From Myxococcales bacterium (GTDB lineage: Bacteria; Myxococcota_A; Bradymonadia; Bradymonadales; GCA-2716585), in NCBI GenBank assembly GCA_002716585.1, contig PBBL01000084.1, positions 1 to 51,956 of the forward strand: a DNA stretch of 51,956 nucleotides, read 5' to 3'. The position numbers were made by a program, and so were the translations under genes. Of the stretch, positions 1 through 7,968 are shown one piece after another. Numbering within the stretch: the stretch's first letter is position 1; each line of letters starts with the position of its first letter. The notes beneath the pieces were generated by a model, which searched no databases, was not told the DNA's origin, and saw only the letters and a program-made list of their open reading frames with translations.

Positions 1-254
1 TGGACAGCAACATGGCCCCCAACGACTGGCAGATCGGCCAGACCGGCAAGGTGGTCGCCCCCAACCTCTACGTCGCCATCGCCATCAGCGGCGCGATCCA
101 GCACCTCGCCGGGATGAAGAACTCCAAGGTCATCGTGGCGATCAACAAGGATCCCGAGGCCCCGATCTTCCAGGTGTCCGATTACGGCCTGGTCGCTGAC
201 GCCTTCAAGGTGGTCCCCGAGCTGACCAAGGCGCTCACCGACGCCCGCGGCTGA
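1..254 (+). CDS. etfA: Electron transfer flavoprotein alpha subunit, C-terminal end (partial)
   Basis: This is the last ~84 codons of a gene that begins before the window; the frame is open from base 3. EtfA binds FAD, pairs with EtfB, and carries electrons from acyl-CoA and other dehydrogenases to ETF:quinone oxidoreductase. The visible part is the FAD-binding C-terminal domain: the stretch reading [20 protein letters not shown], followed by IQHLAGM, then [19 protein letters not shown] and VADAF..VPEL, is the classic EtfA C-terminal signature. The gene ends about 50 bases before a strong hairpin. etfB would be expected just upstream, outside the window. The identity is very secure; only the N-terminal part cannot be assessed. 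Confidence 0.95.
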   Translation, partial: DSNMAPNDWQIGQTGKVVAPNLYVAIAISGAIQHLAGMKNSKVIVAINKDPEAPIFQVSDYGLVADAFKVVPELTKALTDARG

Positions 255-306
255 TCGCTGCTGACGCGACGACGGCGAGCCCGCTCGCCGACTCCCGGGT
301 GAGGGA

Positions 307-348
307 GCGCAGCGCCCCTCCTGATTGAGTTCAGGAGGGGCGCTGCGC
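307..348. terminator. Strong terminator-like hairpin after etfA
   Basis: Bases 307-324 and 331-348 form a perfect 18-bp stem with a 6-base loop (ttgagt). No long T run follows (gttgtggccc), so it is not a textbook intrinsic terminator. Its position between etfA and the stress-protein gene nevertheless fits transcription termination or mRNA 3'-end protection. Confidence 0.7.
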
Positions 349-480
349 GTTGTGGCCCACCCGTGGGAGAGGTGAGCGGGCCGAACTCTCTGGTGAGGGG
401 GTTGCGTCGGGCCAGGCTCTGGACCTAAGATCGCGCCCAGATGCGAGATGGCAGAGACGATCGATTCGGGGAGGACCACC

Positions 481-1389
481 ATGCACCTGTTCAAGCGCAT
501 CCTGTTTGCGACCGACTTCTCCAACGAGGCCGCGGTCGCCCGCGAGGAGGCGGTGCGGCTGGCGCTTCGCTGGGGGGCTGAGTTGGGCCTCATCCACGTC
601 CAGCGCAGCCTGTCGAGCAGCTGGTACAGCTTCGACCGCTTCTACTCACAGGTCAACGATCAGCTCCGCGAGGGCGCCAGGACCCAGCTCAAGAAGGAGA
701 TCAGCGCCATCACCGCGCTGGGCGGCGAGCTGGAGACGTCGGCCATCCTGGAGGGTGAAGGGGCCATCTACGAGCAGATCAGCGACTTCGCCGAGTCGTG
801 GAAGGCGGACGTGATCGTGAGCGGCACCCACGGGCAGGATCAGGCCGAGGTGTTCGCCTGGGGGACCACGGCGAGCAACCTCGTGCGGATCTCATCGACC
901 CCGGTTCTGTCGGTGCGCACCGATCAGGAGCCAGGCTTTCAGAACATCCTCGTGCCGATCAGCTTCACGCCCGCCTGCCGCGAAGCGCTGAGCGTCGGGG
1001 TCGCGCTGGCGCGTCAGAGCGACCGGTGCACCCTGCACATCCTGCATGCCTGTGAGCCGATCGGGCTCTCGTCGGTCATGGTCGTCAGCGACGCCTCGAC
1101 CAGCGACTACGCCCAGCAGGTGGAGGAGGCGGCGCATCAGCAGATGGACACGTTCCTCGGCGACTTTGACGTGAGCGGCGTGGAGGAGGTCAAGAAGGTG
1201 GTCGTCCGCGCCCAGCCCCACGTGGGCATCCTCGATTACGCCTCAAACCAGGAGGTCGAGCTGATCTGCATGCCCACCCTCGGGCGGCGCGGCCTCTCCG
1301 GGATGCTCCTGGGCAACACCGCCGAGCGGGTCCTGCGCGGGAGCCGCTGCTCCATGCTCACCCTGCACTACAGCGGGGAGGGCGAGTGA
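481..1389 (+). CDS. Tandem universal stress protein (UspA family)
   Basis: A 302-residue protein made of two UspA-type domains. Domain 1 opens with FKRILFATDFSNEA and ends near VSGTHGQ...SNLVRISSTPVLSVR. Domain 2 opens with FQNILVPISFTPA and ends with GRRGLSGMLLGNTAERVLRGS and a final beta strand. The G-x2-G-x9-G-(S/T) type ATP-binding signature is best preserved in domain 2 (GRRGLSGMLLGNTAERV). Proteins of this family bind ATP or dimerise and support survival under energy, oxidative or DNA stress; the exact role here is unknown. The ATG at 481 was chosen because GGGAGG lies just upstream and the Usp fold begins immediately; an in-frame upstream start at 448 would add 11 residues with no family support. 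It stands alone between two hairpin/intergenic gaps. Confidence 0.9.
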   Translation: MHLFKRILFATDFSNEAAVAREEAVRLALRWGAELGLIHVQRSLSSSWYSFDRFYSQVNDQLREGARTQLKKEISAITALGGELETSAILEGEGAIYEQISDFAESWKADVIVSGTHGQDQAEVFAWGTTASNLVRISSTPVLSVRTDQEPGFQNILVPISFTPACREALSVGVALARQSDRCTLHILHACEPIGLSSVMVVSDASTSDYAQQVEEAAHQQMDTFLGDFDVSGVEEVKKVVVRAQPHVGILDYASNQEVELICMPTLGRRGLSGMLLGNTAERVLRGSRCSMLTLHYSGEGE

Positions 1390-1483
1390 GCCGCCCCTGA
1401 CGCCGAGGTAATCCGAGCGCTCGTGAACCCGAAGACGCCTGGCTGCGTACTTACAAGCGGGATGAGCGTGAAGGAGTCGCCTC

Positions 1484-3067
1484 ATGATCTCGAAGAACAA
1501 GACATCGTACGACGTCGTGGTCGTTGGAGCCGGAGTCGGCGGCCTGACCGCCGGGGCGCTGCTGGCCCGCCGGGGGCTGTCCGTCCAGGTCTACGAGCGC
1601 CGCTCCATCCCGGGAGGGTGCTGCTCGGCGTTTGAAGTGGACGGCCACGCGTTTGATATCGCGTCCAGCCTCTTCTACGGCTTCGGGGAGCAGGGCTTCA
1701 ACGCCAACTACCGGGTTATGCAGGAGCTGGGCGTCGAGATCGACATGGTTCGCCACGACCCGTGCTTCAACGTCGTCTTTGAGGGCCGCGCCACGCCGGT
1801 CCCTGAAGATCTGGAGGCGTGGATCGCGCAGCTCGGCCGCGACTTCCCCAGCTGCGCCGAAGGGTTGAAGGCGTTCTACGCGCAGATCGAGCAGCTCTAC
1901 GAGGACGCGCTCCGGGTCGGCTTCATGCCCGTCGCGGACGCGAGCCTCTTTGAGCTGACCCGGATGGCGTTCGACAACCCGACGATCCTCTTCTCCTACC
2001 TCCCTGTGCTGACCCAGACCGTCTGGTCGGTGCTTGAGCCGCTCCTCCCTCCGCTGGAGAGCAACGCCGAGGTGCGGCGCTTCAAGGCGATGTTGGACGT
2101 CGATCTGGCGTTCGGGACCTGCACCGCGAGCGACGAGCTGCCGCTGCTGCTGGCGGTCCCCATCCTGATGGATCGCCACATCGGCGGCGTCCGCTACCCG
2201 AAGGGCGGCGCGGGGGAGGTCGCGCGGGCGCTGGTCCGTGGCCTGGAGCGTCACGGCGGCGCGGTTCAGTTCGACACAACCGTGCGGCGCGTCCTCGTCG
2301 AGCGTGGCCGCGCCGCCGGGGTTGAGCTGGACGACGGGACGGTCGTCCTCGCCGACCAGGTGATCTGCAACGCGAACATCTGGGACACCTTCGAGGAGCT
2401 GATCGAGCCCTCCCAGGTCTCGCGCAAGCGCCGCCGCGAGGTCGAGTCGCTGACCCCCTCGTTCTCGGTGTTCATCACCTGCGTCTCGGTGGACGCGTCG
2501 GTCGTCCCCGACGGGTTCCACAACCACACCGTCGTCATCCCCGACCACACCACGGGCCTCGCCGACACGAGCATCATCTACGTCCCGAGCGTGGACGACC
2601 CCTCGCTCGCGCCAGAGGGGCGGCACGTGGTGACCCTGATCAACGTCGTGGACTACAACGACTGGGTCCCCGAGGGCGCCGCCCGCGCGCTCCCCGACGC
2701 CGAGCTGGACGCGGCCTGCGTCCGGCGCGCGCTGGAGCTGGCCGAGGAGGTGCTCCCCGGGATCTCGACGCGCGGTGAGGTCAAGGGGACCTTCAGCCCG
2801 CCCGGGCTGGAGCAGACGCTCCGGCGTCGGTTCGGCGCGGTCGGTGGCCCGGAGCAGACCGTGCAGCAGTCGCTCAACAAGCGCCAGGGCAACCTCACCG
2901 AGATCGAGAACCTCTTCCTCGTCGGCGACTCGACGTTCCCCGGCGAGGGCGTGGTCGCCGTGACCATCTCCGGGATGACGTGCGCCGATCAGGTCGAGCG
3001 CGCCCAACAAGACAAGAAGAAGCGCTGGGGGCTGCGGGCGCTTCGGTTTCGCAAGGGGGTCGGCTGA
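1484..3067 (+). CDS. CrtISO/phytoene desaturase-like FAD oxidoreductase
   Basis: A 527-residue flavoprotein of the carotenoid isomerase/phytoene dehydrogenase/retinol saturase superfamily. The N-terminus carries a Rossmann dinucleotide-binding motif (VVVVGAGVGGLTAGALLARR) followed by the conserved Y-E-R...PGGCCSAFEVDG-x-FD. The C-terminus has the FAD-contact motif NLFLVGDSTFPGEGVVAVTISG. Known members isomerise or desaturate carotenoids, or reduce retinol-like polyenes; substrate cannot be read from sequence, and no crtB or crtE lies nearby. AAGGAG at 1471-1476 sits 7 bases before the ATG. The stop overlaps the next start by one base (TGATG at 3065-3069), so translational coupling with the following lipoprotein gene is expected and suggests a shared pathway. 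Confidence 0.85.
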   Translation: MISKNKTSYDVVVVGAGVGGLTAGALLARRGLSVQVYERRSIPGGCCSAFEVDGHAFDIASSLFYGFGEQGFNANYRVMQELGVEIDMVRHDPCFNVVFEGRATPVPEDLEAWIAQLGRDFPSCAEGLKAFYAQIEQLYEDALRVGFMPVADASLFELTRMAFDNPTILFSYLPVLTQTVWSVLEPLLPPLESNAEVRRFKAMLDVDLAFGTCTASDELPLLLAVPILMDRHIGGVRYPKGGAGEVARALVRGLERHGGAVQFDTTVRRVLVERGRAAGVELDDGTVVLADQVICNANIWDTFEELIEPSQVSRKRRREVESLTPSFSVFITCVSVDASVVPDGFHNHTVVIPDHTTGLADTSIIYVPSVDDPSLAPEGRHVVTLINVVDYNDWVPEGAARALPDAELDAACVRRALELAEEVLPGISTRGEVKGTFSPPGLEQTLRRRFGAVGGPEQTVQQSLNKRQGNLTEIENLFLVGDSTFPGEGVVAVTISGMTCADQVERAQQDKKKRWGLRALRFRKGVG

Positions 3068-4521
3068 TGGGTCGTCGCTTGAGTTTGAAGGATCGTCGTC
3101 GCCTGGAGGAGATGGAGCGCGGGGTGGCGGGCTTGAGCCGTCGCCAGTTCCTCACGCTCGCGGGGCTCGCCCTCGGCGGCGCCGCGTGCAGCCCAGGTCC
3201 CTACGCCTCACCGATCCTCCGCCAGGAGAGCGCGCCGCTGCCGCCGATGCGGGCGCGCGGCGTCGAGGAGCGCGACGTCTCGGCCTACCTGCCCTCCCAC
3301 CTGACCGGGCGCTACTTCTTCGGGGGCGGCTGGATGGGGCGGCAGGGTGTGGAGCCGCAGTCCGTGCTGGTCGAGCTGGACGCGAACCGGGGCGTCATCC
3401 GGCGCTCGACCTACACCTACGACATCGACGAAGGCAGGCCGCTCACCTCCATCGCTGGCGCCGACGCGGTCGAGCTGCTGGAGGTGGTGCGTCGGATCGC
3501 CGGGCGCATCCACAAGGTCGCGCCCGTGCCCGAGCGCGACGAACTCTACCTCTTCCCGGTCTCAGGCGCCCCGGCGGTGGTCAACGCCTCGTCGCTGGAG
3601 CTGACCTCCAGCTTTGGCGAGCGCGCCTTCTTCGCCGACAACTTCTGCGCCCACCCACACTACGAGCCCGAGGAGCAGGCGCTCTACTACACCCGGATGG
3701 ACGTGCTCGGGAACCTCACTCCGTCGCTCGACGGCACCCCGGAGCGCTACCGCCACACGCTGATGCGCCGCGATCTCCGGACCGGCGCGGAGAAGCCCCT
3801 CATCCAGGAGCTGGAGGGGGCGATCGTCCACGAGGTGACGCGGTCGCCCGACGGCCGCGTCGGCGTGATCGTCTTCACCGGCGACGGGATCCGCGCGCCG
3901 TTCGGGCGCGCGGGCGACCGCGCCCAGATCGCCCGCAAGGGCAAGCTGACCGCGAAGCACTCCAGGCTGTTGCTGTTCGATTGGGCGCAGATGCGCCCCT
4001 TCGCCGACATCCCGAGCGCGGCCGTGCCCGTCCACGTCGCCTTTGAGGCGGTGAACGACGCCGGTCGCTGCGAGCACCTGTTCGTGCAGTGCGTCAACAC
4101 GACCTTCGTGGACAACCCACCCGGCTGGTACGGGACCGGGGCCTACCAGAAGATCAACCTCATCGAGGGCACGGCGGGGATCGTTCAGGAGTACACCAAC
4201 CCGACGTTCTGCAACGTCCCTCACTCCTTGAGGATGTCCGACAAGGGCGACATGCTCCTCAGCACCAACGCCGAGAGCCGCTGCATCCTCGCGCTCGACC
4301 CTCGCTCCATGGAGCGGATCGGCTCGGTCCCGTTCGAGCCCATGCCCGGGAGCCACGATCAGGCGCCGCGCGGCATCGAGCAGTCGGTGGACGGGCGCTA
4401 CCTGATCATCTCGTCCAACACGTCGCTGCACTTCTTTGATCTGGTCAAGCGCGCCTGGGTCGGTCGCCCGATCGGGGTGACGATCGGTGAGCGTCACGCC
4501 CACACCAGCCGCTCGGCGTAG
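3067..4521 (+). CDS. Tat-exported lipoprotein, possible carotenoid-cleavage-like beta-propeller
   Basis: A 484-residue protein. After a basic N-terminus it carries a twin-arginine signal (SRRQFLTLAGLALGGAAC) that ends in a lipobox-like Cys, so it should be folded and probably loaded with a cofactor in the cytoplasm, then exported and lipid-anchored. The mature part is repetitive beta structure with well-spaced histidines (NFCAHPHYEPEEQALYY, IVHEVTRSPDGRVGVI, VPVHVAFE, NVPHSLRMSDKGDMLLS, SHDQAPRGIEQSVDGRYLI, ERHAH). This resembles the seven-bladed iron-binding carotenoid oxygenase fold, or a generic metal-dependent beta-propeller; I cannot decide between them by eye. It is translationally coupled to the upstream CrtISO-like gene, so a polyene or terpenoid substrate is a reasonable inference. 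A longer start at 2980 would lie inside the upstream gene and displace the Tat signal. Confidence 0.6.
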   Translation: MGRRLSLKDRRRLEEMERGVAGLSRRQFLTLAGLALGGAACSPGPYASPILRQESAPLPPMRARGVEERDVSAYLPSHLTGRYFFGGGWMGRQGVEPQSVLVELDANRGVIRRSTYTYDIDEGRPLTSIAGADAVELLEVVRRIAGRIHKVAPVPERDELYLFPVSGAPAVVNASSLELTSSFGERAFFADNFCAHPHYEPEEQALYYTRMDVLGNLTPSLDGTPERYRHTLMRRDLRTGAEKPLIQELEGAIVHEVTRSPDGRVGVIVFTGDGIRAPFGRAGDRAQIARKGKLTAKHSRLLLFDWAQMRPFADIPSAAVPVHVAFEAVNDAGRCEHLFVQCVNTTFVDNPPGWYGTGAYQKINLIEGTAGIVQEYTNPTFCNVPHSLRMSDKGDMLLSTNAESRCILALDPRSMERIGSVPFEPMPGSHDQAPRGIEQSVDGRYLIISSNTSLHFFDLVKRAWVGRPIGVTIGERHAHTSRSA

Positions 4522-4531
4522 GGCGCGCCGA

Positions 4532-4546
4532 CCTGGCAGGGCCAGG
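4532..4546. terminator. Short hairpin between convergent genes
   Basis: Bases 4532-4537 (cctggc) pair with 4541-4546 (gccagg) around a 3-base loop, just after the Tat lipoprotein gene. No T tract is seen. It may act together with the hairpin at 4576-4596. Confidence 0.4.
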
Positions 4547-4575
4547 CCGACGCGCGTCGGGGGAGGAGGTGAGGG

Positions 4576-4596
4576 GGCGTCAGCCGGGCTGACGCC
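4576..4596. terminator. Hairpin in the convergent 3' region
   Basis: A perfect 9-bp stem (ggcgtcagc / gctgacgcc) with loop cgg lies between two convergent genes. Being symmetrical, it could serve both transcripts. No strong T run is present. Confidence 0.5.
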
Positions 4597-4608
4597 TGAG
4601 CGGGAGGC

Positions 4609-6987
4609 TCACTCGCAGGTGTCGAGGTCGAGGTTGCAGAGCTGCCCCTCGGCGCAGTCCTCGTCCACGCTGCACACGGCGAAGTCGGGGTTGACCTGCA
4701 CGCTCAGCCCGTAGGGGTTGCTGAACTCGCCGAAGCCGTAGATGCGGATGTAGTAGGTCCCGGCGGCGAGGTTGGGGCGGCCGACGTACTCGTTGTCCGA
4801 CGTGGAGACGCTGGAGCCGACGAAGCCGTCCTCGCTGTCGCGGACGTTGACGTCGATGTCGCCGTCCTCGTGGGTGAACTCGACCGTGACGTAGAGGTCG
4901 TCCCCCTCCTCGAGGGTGATGGAGAACCAGTCCTCGTCGTTGACGCACACGTAGGTCTCCGAGTACATCCCCGCGGTGATCGCCTCAGCCTCTTCAGCCG
5001 ACTCGTTGGGCTCGTAGGGGTCGTCGTTGCAGGCGGCGGCCTGGCAGGCCCCCTCGACGCACGTCCCGTCGCCGCAGTCGTCGTCGGCGAGGCACTGCAC
5101 GCAGGCGTTCGCCGCGGGGTCGCAGAGGCCGCCCTCGCAGTCGCCGTCGCCCAGGCACTCCACGCAGGTGTTCATGGGTGAGCAGACGCCGACCACACAG
5201 TCCTCGTTGGTGACGCAGGAGACGCACTCGCCGTCCTCGCGGCACACCTCTCCGAAGCCGCAGTCGTCGTTGGACTGGCAGGGGGGGATCAGGCAGGCGC
5301 CGTCCATGCAGACCTCGCGGAAGCCGCACTGGCTGTCCTCGGAGCAGGCGCCGCACAGGCCAGCCTCGCAGATCTGCCCACCCTCACAGTCGCTGCTGAA
5401 GCCGCACAGGTCCCCCTCGGGCTCGAAGTCCATCTCCAGGGTGTAGGTGTTGCTGCCGCTGAAGGCGTACACGCGCAGGTGCATGACCCGCTCCTCGGCG
5501 GCGGCCTCGACGGCGAGGAACTCGTTGTCGCTGCCGGATGTGGCGGTCGTCAGGGCCTCCTCCTCGTCACCGACGAACAGCGCGGCGTCCACGTCGCCGG
5601 TCGCGTCCGTGAAGAACAGCCGGATCAGGAGCGCCTTGTCGGCGGCGAGCGTGAAGGTGAACCAGTCCTCGTCCTCCACGCAGAGGGTGAGGTCATCGAG
5701 GGTCTCGTCGGCGCCGGTGAGGGCGGTCGTCTCCATCCGGGTGTTGTTGGGCTCGTTGCCGTCGTCGGAGCACTCGAACGGCTCGCAGTCGCCCGTGCCG
5801 ACGTCGCACAGCTCGCTCAGGCCGCAGTCGTTGTCCGACTCGCACGGCGCCGGGACACACCGGGTGTCCTCGCAGACCTCGCCGAGGAAGCAGTCGTCGT
5901 CCGTGGCGCAGGGGGCGCGCTCGCACTCGCCGGTCTCCGTGTTGCAGACGTCGCCGAAGCTGCAGTCGAGATCCGACTCACAGGGCGGGATCTCGCCGCA
6001 GAGGCGCTCGCTGGTGCAGAACTGACCCTCCGCGCAGTCGAAGTCCAACGCGCACAGGCCGTTCGGGTTGAGCTCCACGGTCAGGCCGTAGTCGTTGATC
6101 GCCCCCTCGAAGCCGTAGACCCGGAGGGTGTAGGTGGCCTCGGAGTCCTTCGAGAGGACGGCGAGCCACTCGTCGTCGCTGGCGGAGGCGCTGCTGTCCA
6201 CCTCAAAGCCTTCCGCGTCGTACAGCTCGACGTCGATGTCCCCAAGCGAGTGCAGGAACGTGACCCCGATCCGCGCCGAATCCCCGGCGGCGAGGGTGAT
6301 GTTGAACCAATCCTCATCGGCCTCGCAGATGGACAACTCCGCCAGGTCTTGAGCGCCGCTCAGCGCGGTCGCGACCTCCGCGTCGTTGTTGGGCTCGTTG
6401 GCGTCGGCGTCGCAGGTGAAGGGCTTGCACTCGCCGCTCTCCGGGTCGCAGCGCTCGCCGTCGTCGCACGTCACGTCGGCGCACGGATCCCCGCCGCCGT
6501 TGCACTGGCTGGTCAGCTCCTCGGGCAGCTGCCCGATGGCCAGCGGGACCGCTGTCTCACAAGGGACGCCCTCCAGCGCGAGCACGAGCTGCAACGCCTC
6601 GGCGTCCGCGCAGAATTGGTCCTGGCAGGCCATCTCCGGCCCTCCGGCGACCTCCGCGCCGCAGGCGTCGATGATCTCGGGGCAGGCCGCGACGGTGGAG
6701 CACACCGCCTGGCAGCGCTCCAGCTCCGTCATCCCGCCGGTGGTGCCCCCGGTCGTCCCGCCGGTGGTGCCGCCCGTGGTGCCGCCCGTGGTACCGCCCG
6801 TGGTACCGCCGGTGGTGTTGGAGGAGGTCGTGTTGGAGGAGGTGGTGTTGCTGGAGGTGGTGTTGCTGCTCGCGTCTCCGTCGCCGCCGCTGTCCCCACC
6901 ACACCCCACGCCGAGGGCGCTCACCCCAGCCAGGCAGGTGAGCAGGGAGCAGGCGTACAAAGCCCGTCGCAGGTTGATTGTCTTCAT
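4609..6987 (-). CDS. Large surface lipoprotein with three PPC domains and Cys-rich modules
   Basis: A 792-residue lipoprotein. Order: signal peptide ending in a lipobox (SALGVGC), an Asp/Gly/Ser patch, four SSNTT and about seven GGTT repeats forming a flexible stalk, then a Cys-rich segment (ERCQAVCSTVAACPE...). Next come three copies of a bacterial pre-peptidase C-terminal (PPC)-like beta-sandwich, each with EPN(N/E), (D/E)DEDWF and (D/E)GDIDV or related motifs. Between them are tandem Cys modules of the form C-x-x-(D/N)-x-D-C-x-x-G-x-x-C. PPC domains are found on secreted peptidases and adhesins; no catalytic domain is visible here, so this is probably a cell-surface binding or structural protein. 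The start at 6987 was chosen because the signal peptide begins there; an in-frame GTG at 7041 would add 18 residues. The function is unknown. Confidence 0.85.
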   Translation of the reverse strand: MKTINLRRALYACSLLTCLAGVSALGVGCGGDSGGDGDASSNTTSSNTTSSNTTSSNTTGGTTGGTTGGTTGGTTGGTTGGTTGGMTELERCQAVCSTVAACPEIIDACGAEVAGGPEMACQDQFCADAEALQLVLALEGVPCETAVPLAIGQLPEELTSQCNGGGDPCADVTCDDGERCDPESGECKPFTCDADANEPNNDAEVATALSGAQDLAELSICEADEDWFNITLAAGDSARIGVTFLHSLGDIDVELYDAEGFEVDSSASASDDEWLAVLSKDSEATYTLRVYGFEGAINDYGLTVELNPNGLCALDFDCAEGQFCTSERLCGEIPPCESDLDCSFGDVCNTETGECERAPCATDDDCFLGEVCEDTRCVPAPCESDNDCGLSELCDVGTGDCEPFECSDDGNEPNNTRMETTALTGADETLDDLTLCVEDEDWFTFTLAADKALLIRLFFTDATGDVDAALFVGDEEEALTTATSGSDNEFLAVEAAAEERVMHLRVYAFSGSNTYTLEMDFEPEGDLCGFSSDCEGGQICEAGLCGACSEDSQCGFREVCMDGACLIPPCQSNDDCGFGEVCREDGECVSCVTNEDCVVGVCSPMNTCVECLGDGDCEGGLCDPAANACVQCLADDDCGDGTCVEGACQAAACNDDPYEPNESAEEAEAITAGMYSETYVCVNDEDWFSITLEEGDDLYVTVEFTHEDGDIDVNVRDSEDGFVGSSVSTSDNEYVGRPNLAAGTYYIRIYGFGEFSNPYGLSVQVNPDFAVCSVDEDCAEGQLCNLDLDTCE
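6733..6870. repeat. In-frame minisatellite coding for the lipoprotein stalk
   Basis: Two tandem arrays lie side by side inside the lipoprotein gene. One has a 12-base unit (encoding GGTT on the minus strand) repeated about seven times, and the other a 15-base unit (encoding SSNTT) repeated about four times. Copies are nearly identical at the DNA level, so slippage could change stalk length in multiples of four or five residues without breaking the frame. Confidence 0.8.
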
Positions 6988-7236
6988 CTGATTGTCCGCG
7001 GTTTTTGTGTTTGTCGTTTCGGTGTTTTGGATTGCCACCACTGAACCTGAACCGTATCAGGTCACCGGTTTGCGCGTAAAGCGCAACCCGCTTGACTCGC
7101 CGCAGGGTCGATTCCGACGGGGTCGAAGGGGGGGCAGGCGCTTCGCCCCCGAGTGGCGCTGGACCCTGGGTCGAGCGGTGCGGTATGAAGAGAGGGCGGA
7201 GGAGTTTGCCACACCCCACCTGGACGAGGGACCAAC

Positions 7237-7956
7237 ATGCGTAGATTGTTCGAAGAAAACGGGTTGATTGCAGTGGTGTGCGTGGCGTGCGCCTGCATGC
7301 TGTGGGCTTGCGGGGACGACGACACGGGCAGCGACGACACGAGCAGCAACTCGACGTCCAACTCAACCTCCAACAGCACCTCCAGCAACTCGACCTCCTC
7401 CAACACCACGGGAGGCACCATGGTCGGAGGGGTGGAGATGTGCACGGCGTTCACGTCGTGCGGCGGCGATCCGACCGGGACGTGGAGCGTCGACGCCTTC
7501 TGCACCGATCTCGGGTTGGAGTCGAACGACGAGGTCATCCCCGGGTGCGATGGGGATCTGCTTGAGCCTGGCGGGTTCGACGTGGAGGGGACGGTGGTGT
7601 TCAACGGAGACAACACCTACGAGACCACCATCACCAGCTCGTTGACCATCCACCTCACGGTGCCTGTGTCGTGCTTGATGGGCGGCGCCTGCTCGGACCT
7701 GGAGACGTCGCTGAACGAAGAGGCGGACGTCTGGAGCTGTGCGGAGTCGGGCGACAAGTGCGAGTGCGACAACGCGCAGATGGAGACCTCCGTCGAGCCC
7801 GGGAGTTGGGCCACGGACGGCGACATGATCACCCTGACCCCGGACGACACCGAGTCGGAGCCGTCCACGGGGGTGTTCTGCGTCAACGGCGGCTCGATGA
7901 GCTTCTTTGAGGACGGCGCCGACGGGCCGCTTCAGATCGAGTTCAGCAAGCAGTGA
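7237..7956 (+). CDS. Putative lipoprotein with Ser/Asn/Thr stalk, function unknown
   Basis: A 239-residue predicted lipoprotein. A hydrophobic signal ends at MLWACGDDD (lipobox Cys about residue 25), followed by a Ser/Asn/Thr repeat linker (SSNSTSNSTSNSTSSN) very like the stalk of the divergent neighbour. The remaining ~170 residues are Cys-containing and beta-rich (GTWSVDAFC, VEGTVVFNGDNTYETTI, WATDGDMITLTPDD, LQIEFSK). This pattern recalls the lipocalin-like beta-barrel proteins common in myxobacteria (a GTW opening, then alternating strands), but I cannot confirm the fold. It is transcribed divergently from the PPC lipoprotein and ends 12 bases before the convergent ABC transporter gene. 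Confidence 0.7.
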   Translation: MRRLFEENGLIAVVCVACACMLWACGDDDTGSDDTSSNSTSNSTSNSTSSNSTSSNTTGGTMVGGVEMCTAFTSCGGDPTGTWSVDAFCTDLGLESNDEVIPGCDGDLLEPGGFDVEGTVVFNGDNTYETTITSSLTIHLTVPVSCLMGGACSDLETSLNEEADVWSCAESGDKCECDNAQMETSVEPGSWATDGDMITLTPDDTESEPSTGVFCVNGGSMSFFEDGADGPLQIEFSKQ

Positions 7957-7968
7957 ACCCAGGTACGC

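Noticed and set aside
350..814. Long Arg/Ser-rich frame overlapping the stress protein gene
   Set aside because: Composition is that of a shadow frame of high-GC coding DNA; the Usp gene explains the region.
1451..3010. 519-codon open frame on the minus strand opposite the CrtISO-like gene
   Set aside because: Antisense shadow typical of GC-rich genes: low-complexity Arg/Val/Asp/His composition and no motif, against a clear flavoprotein on the plus strand.
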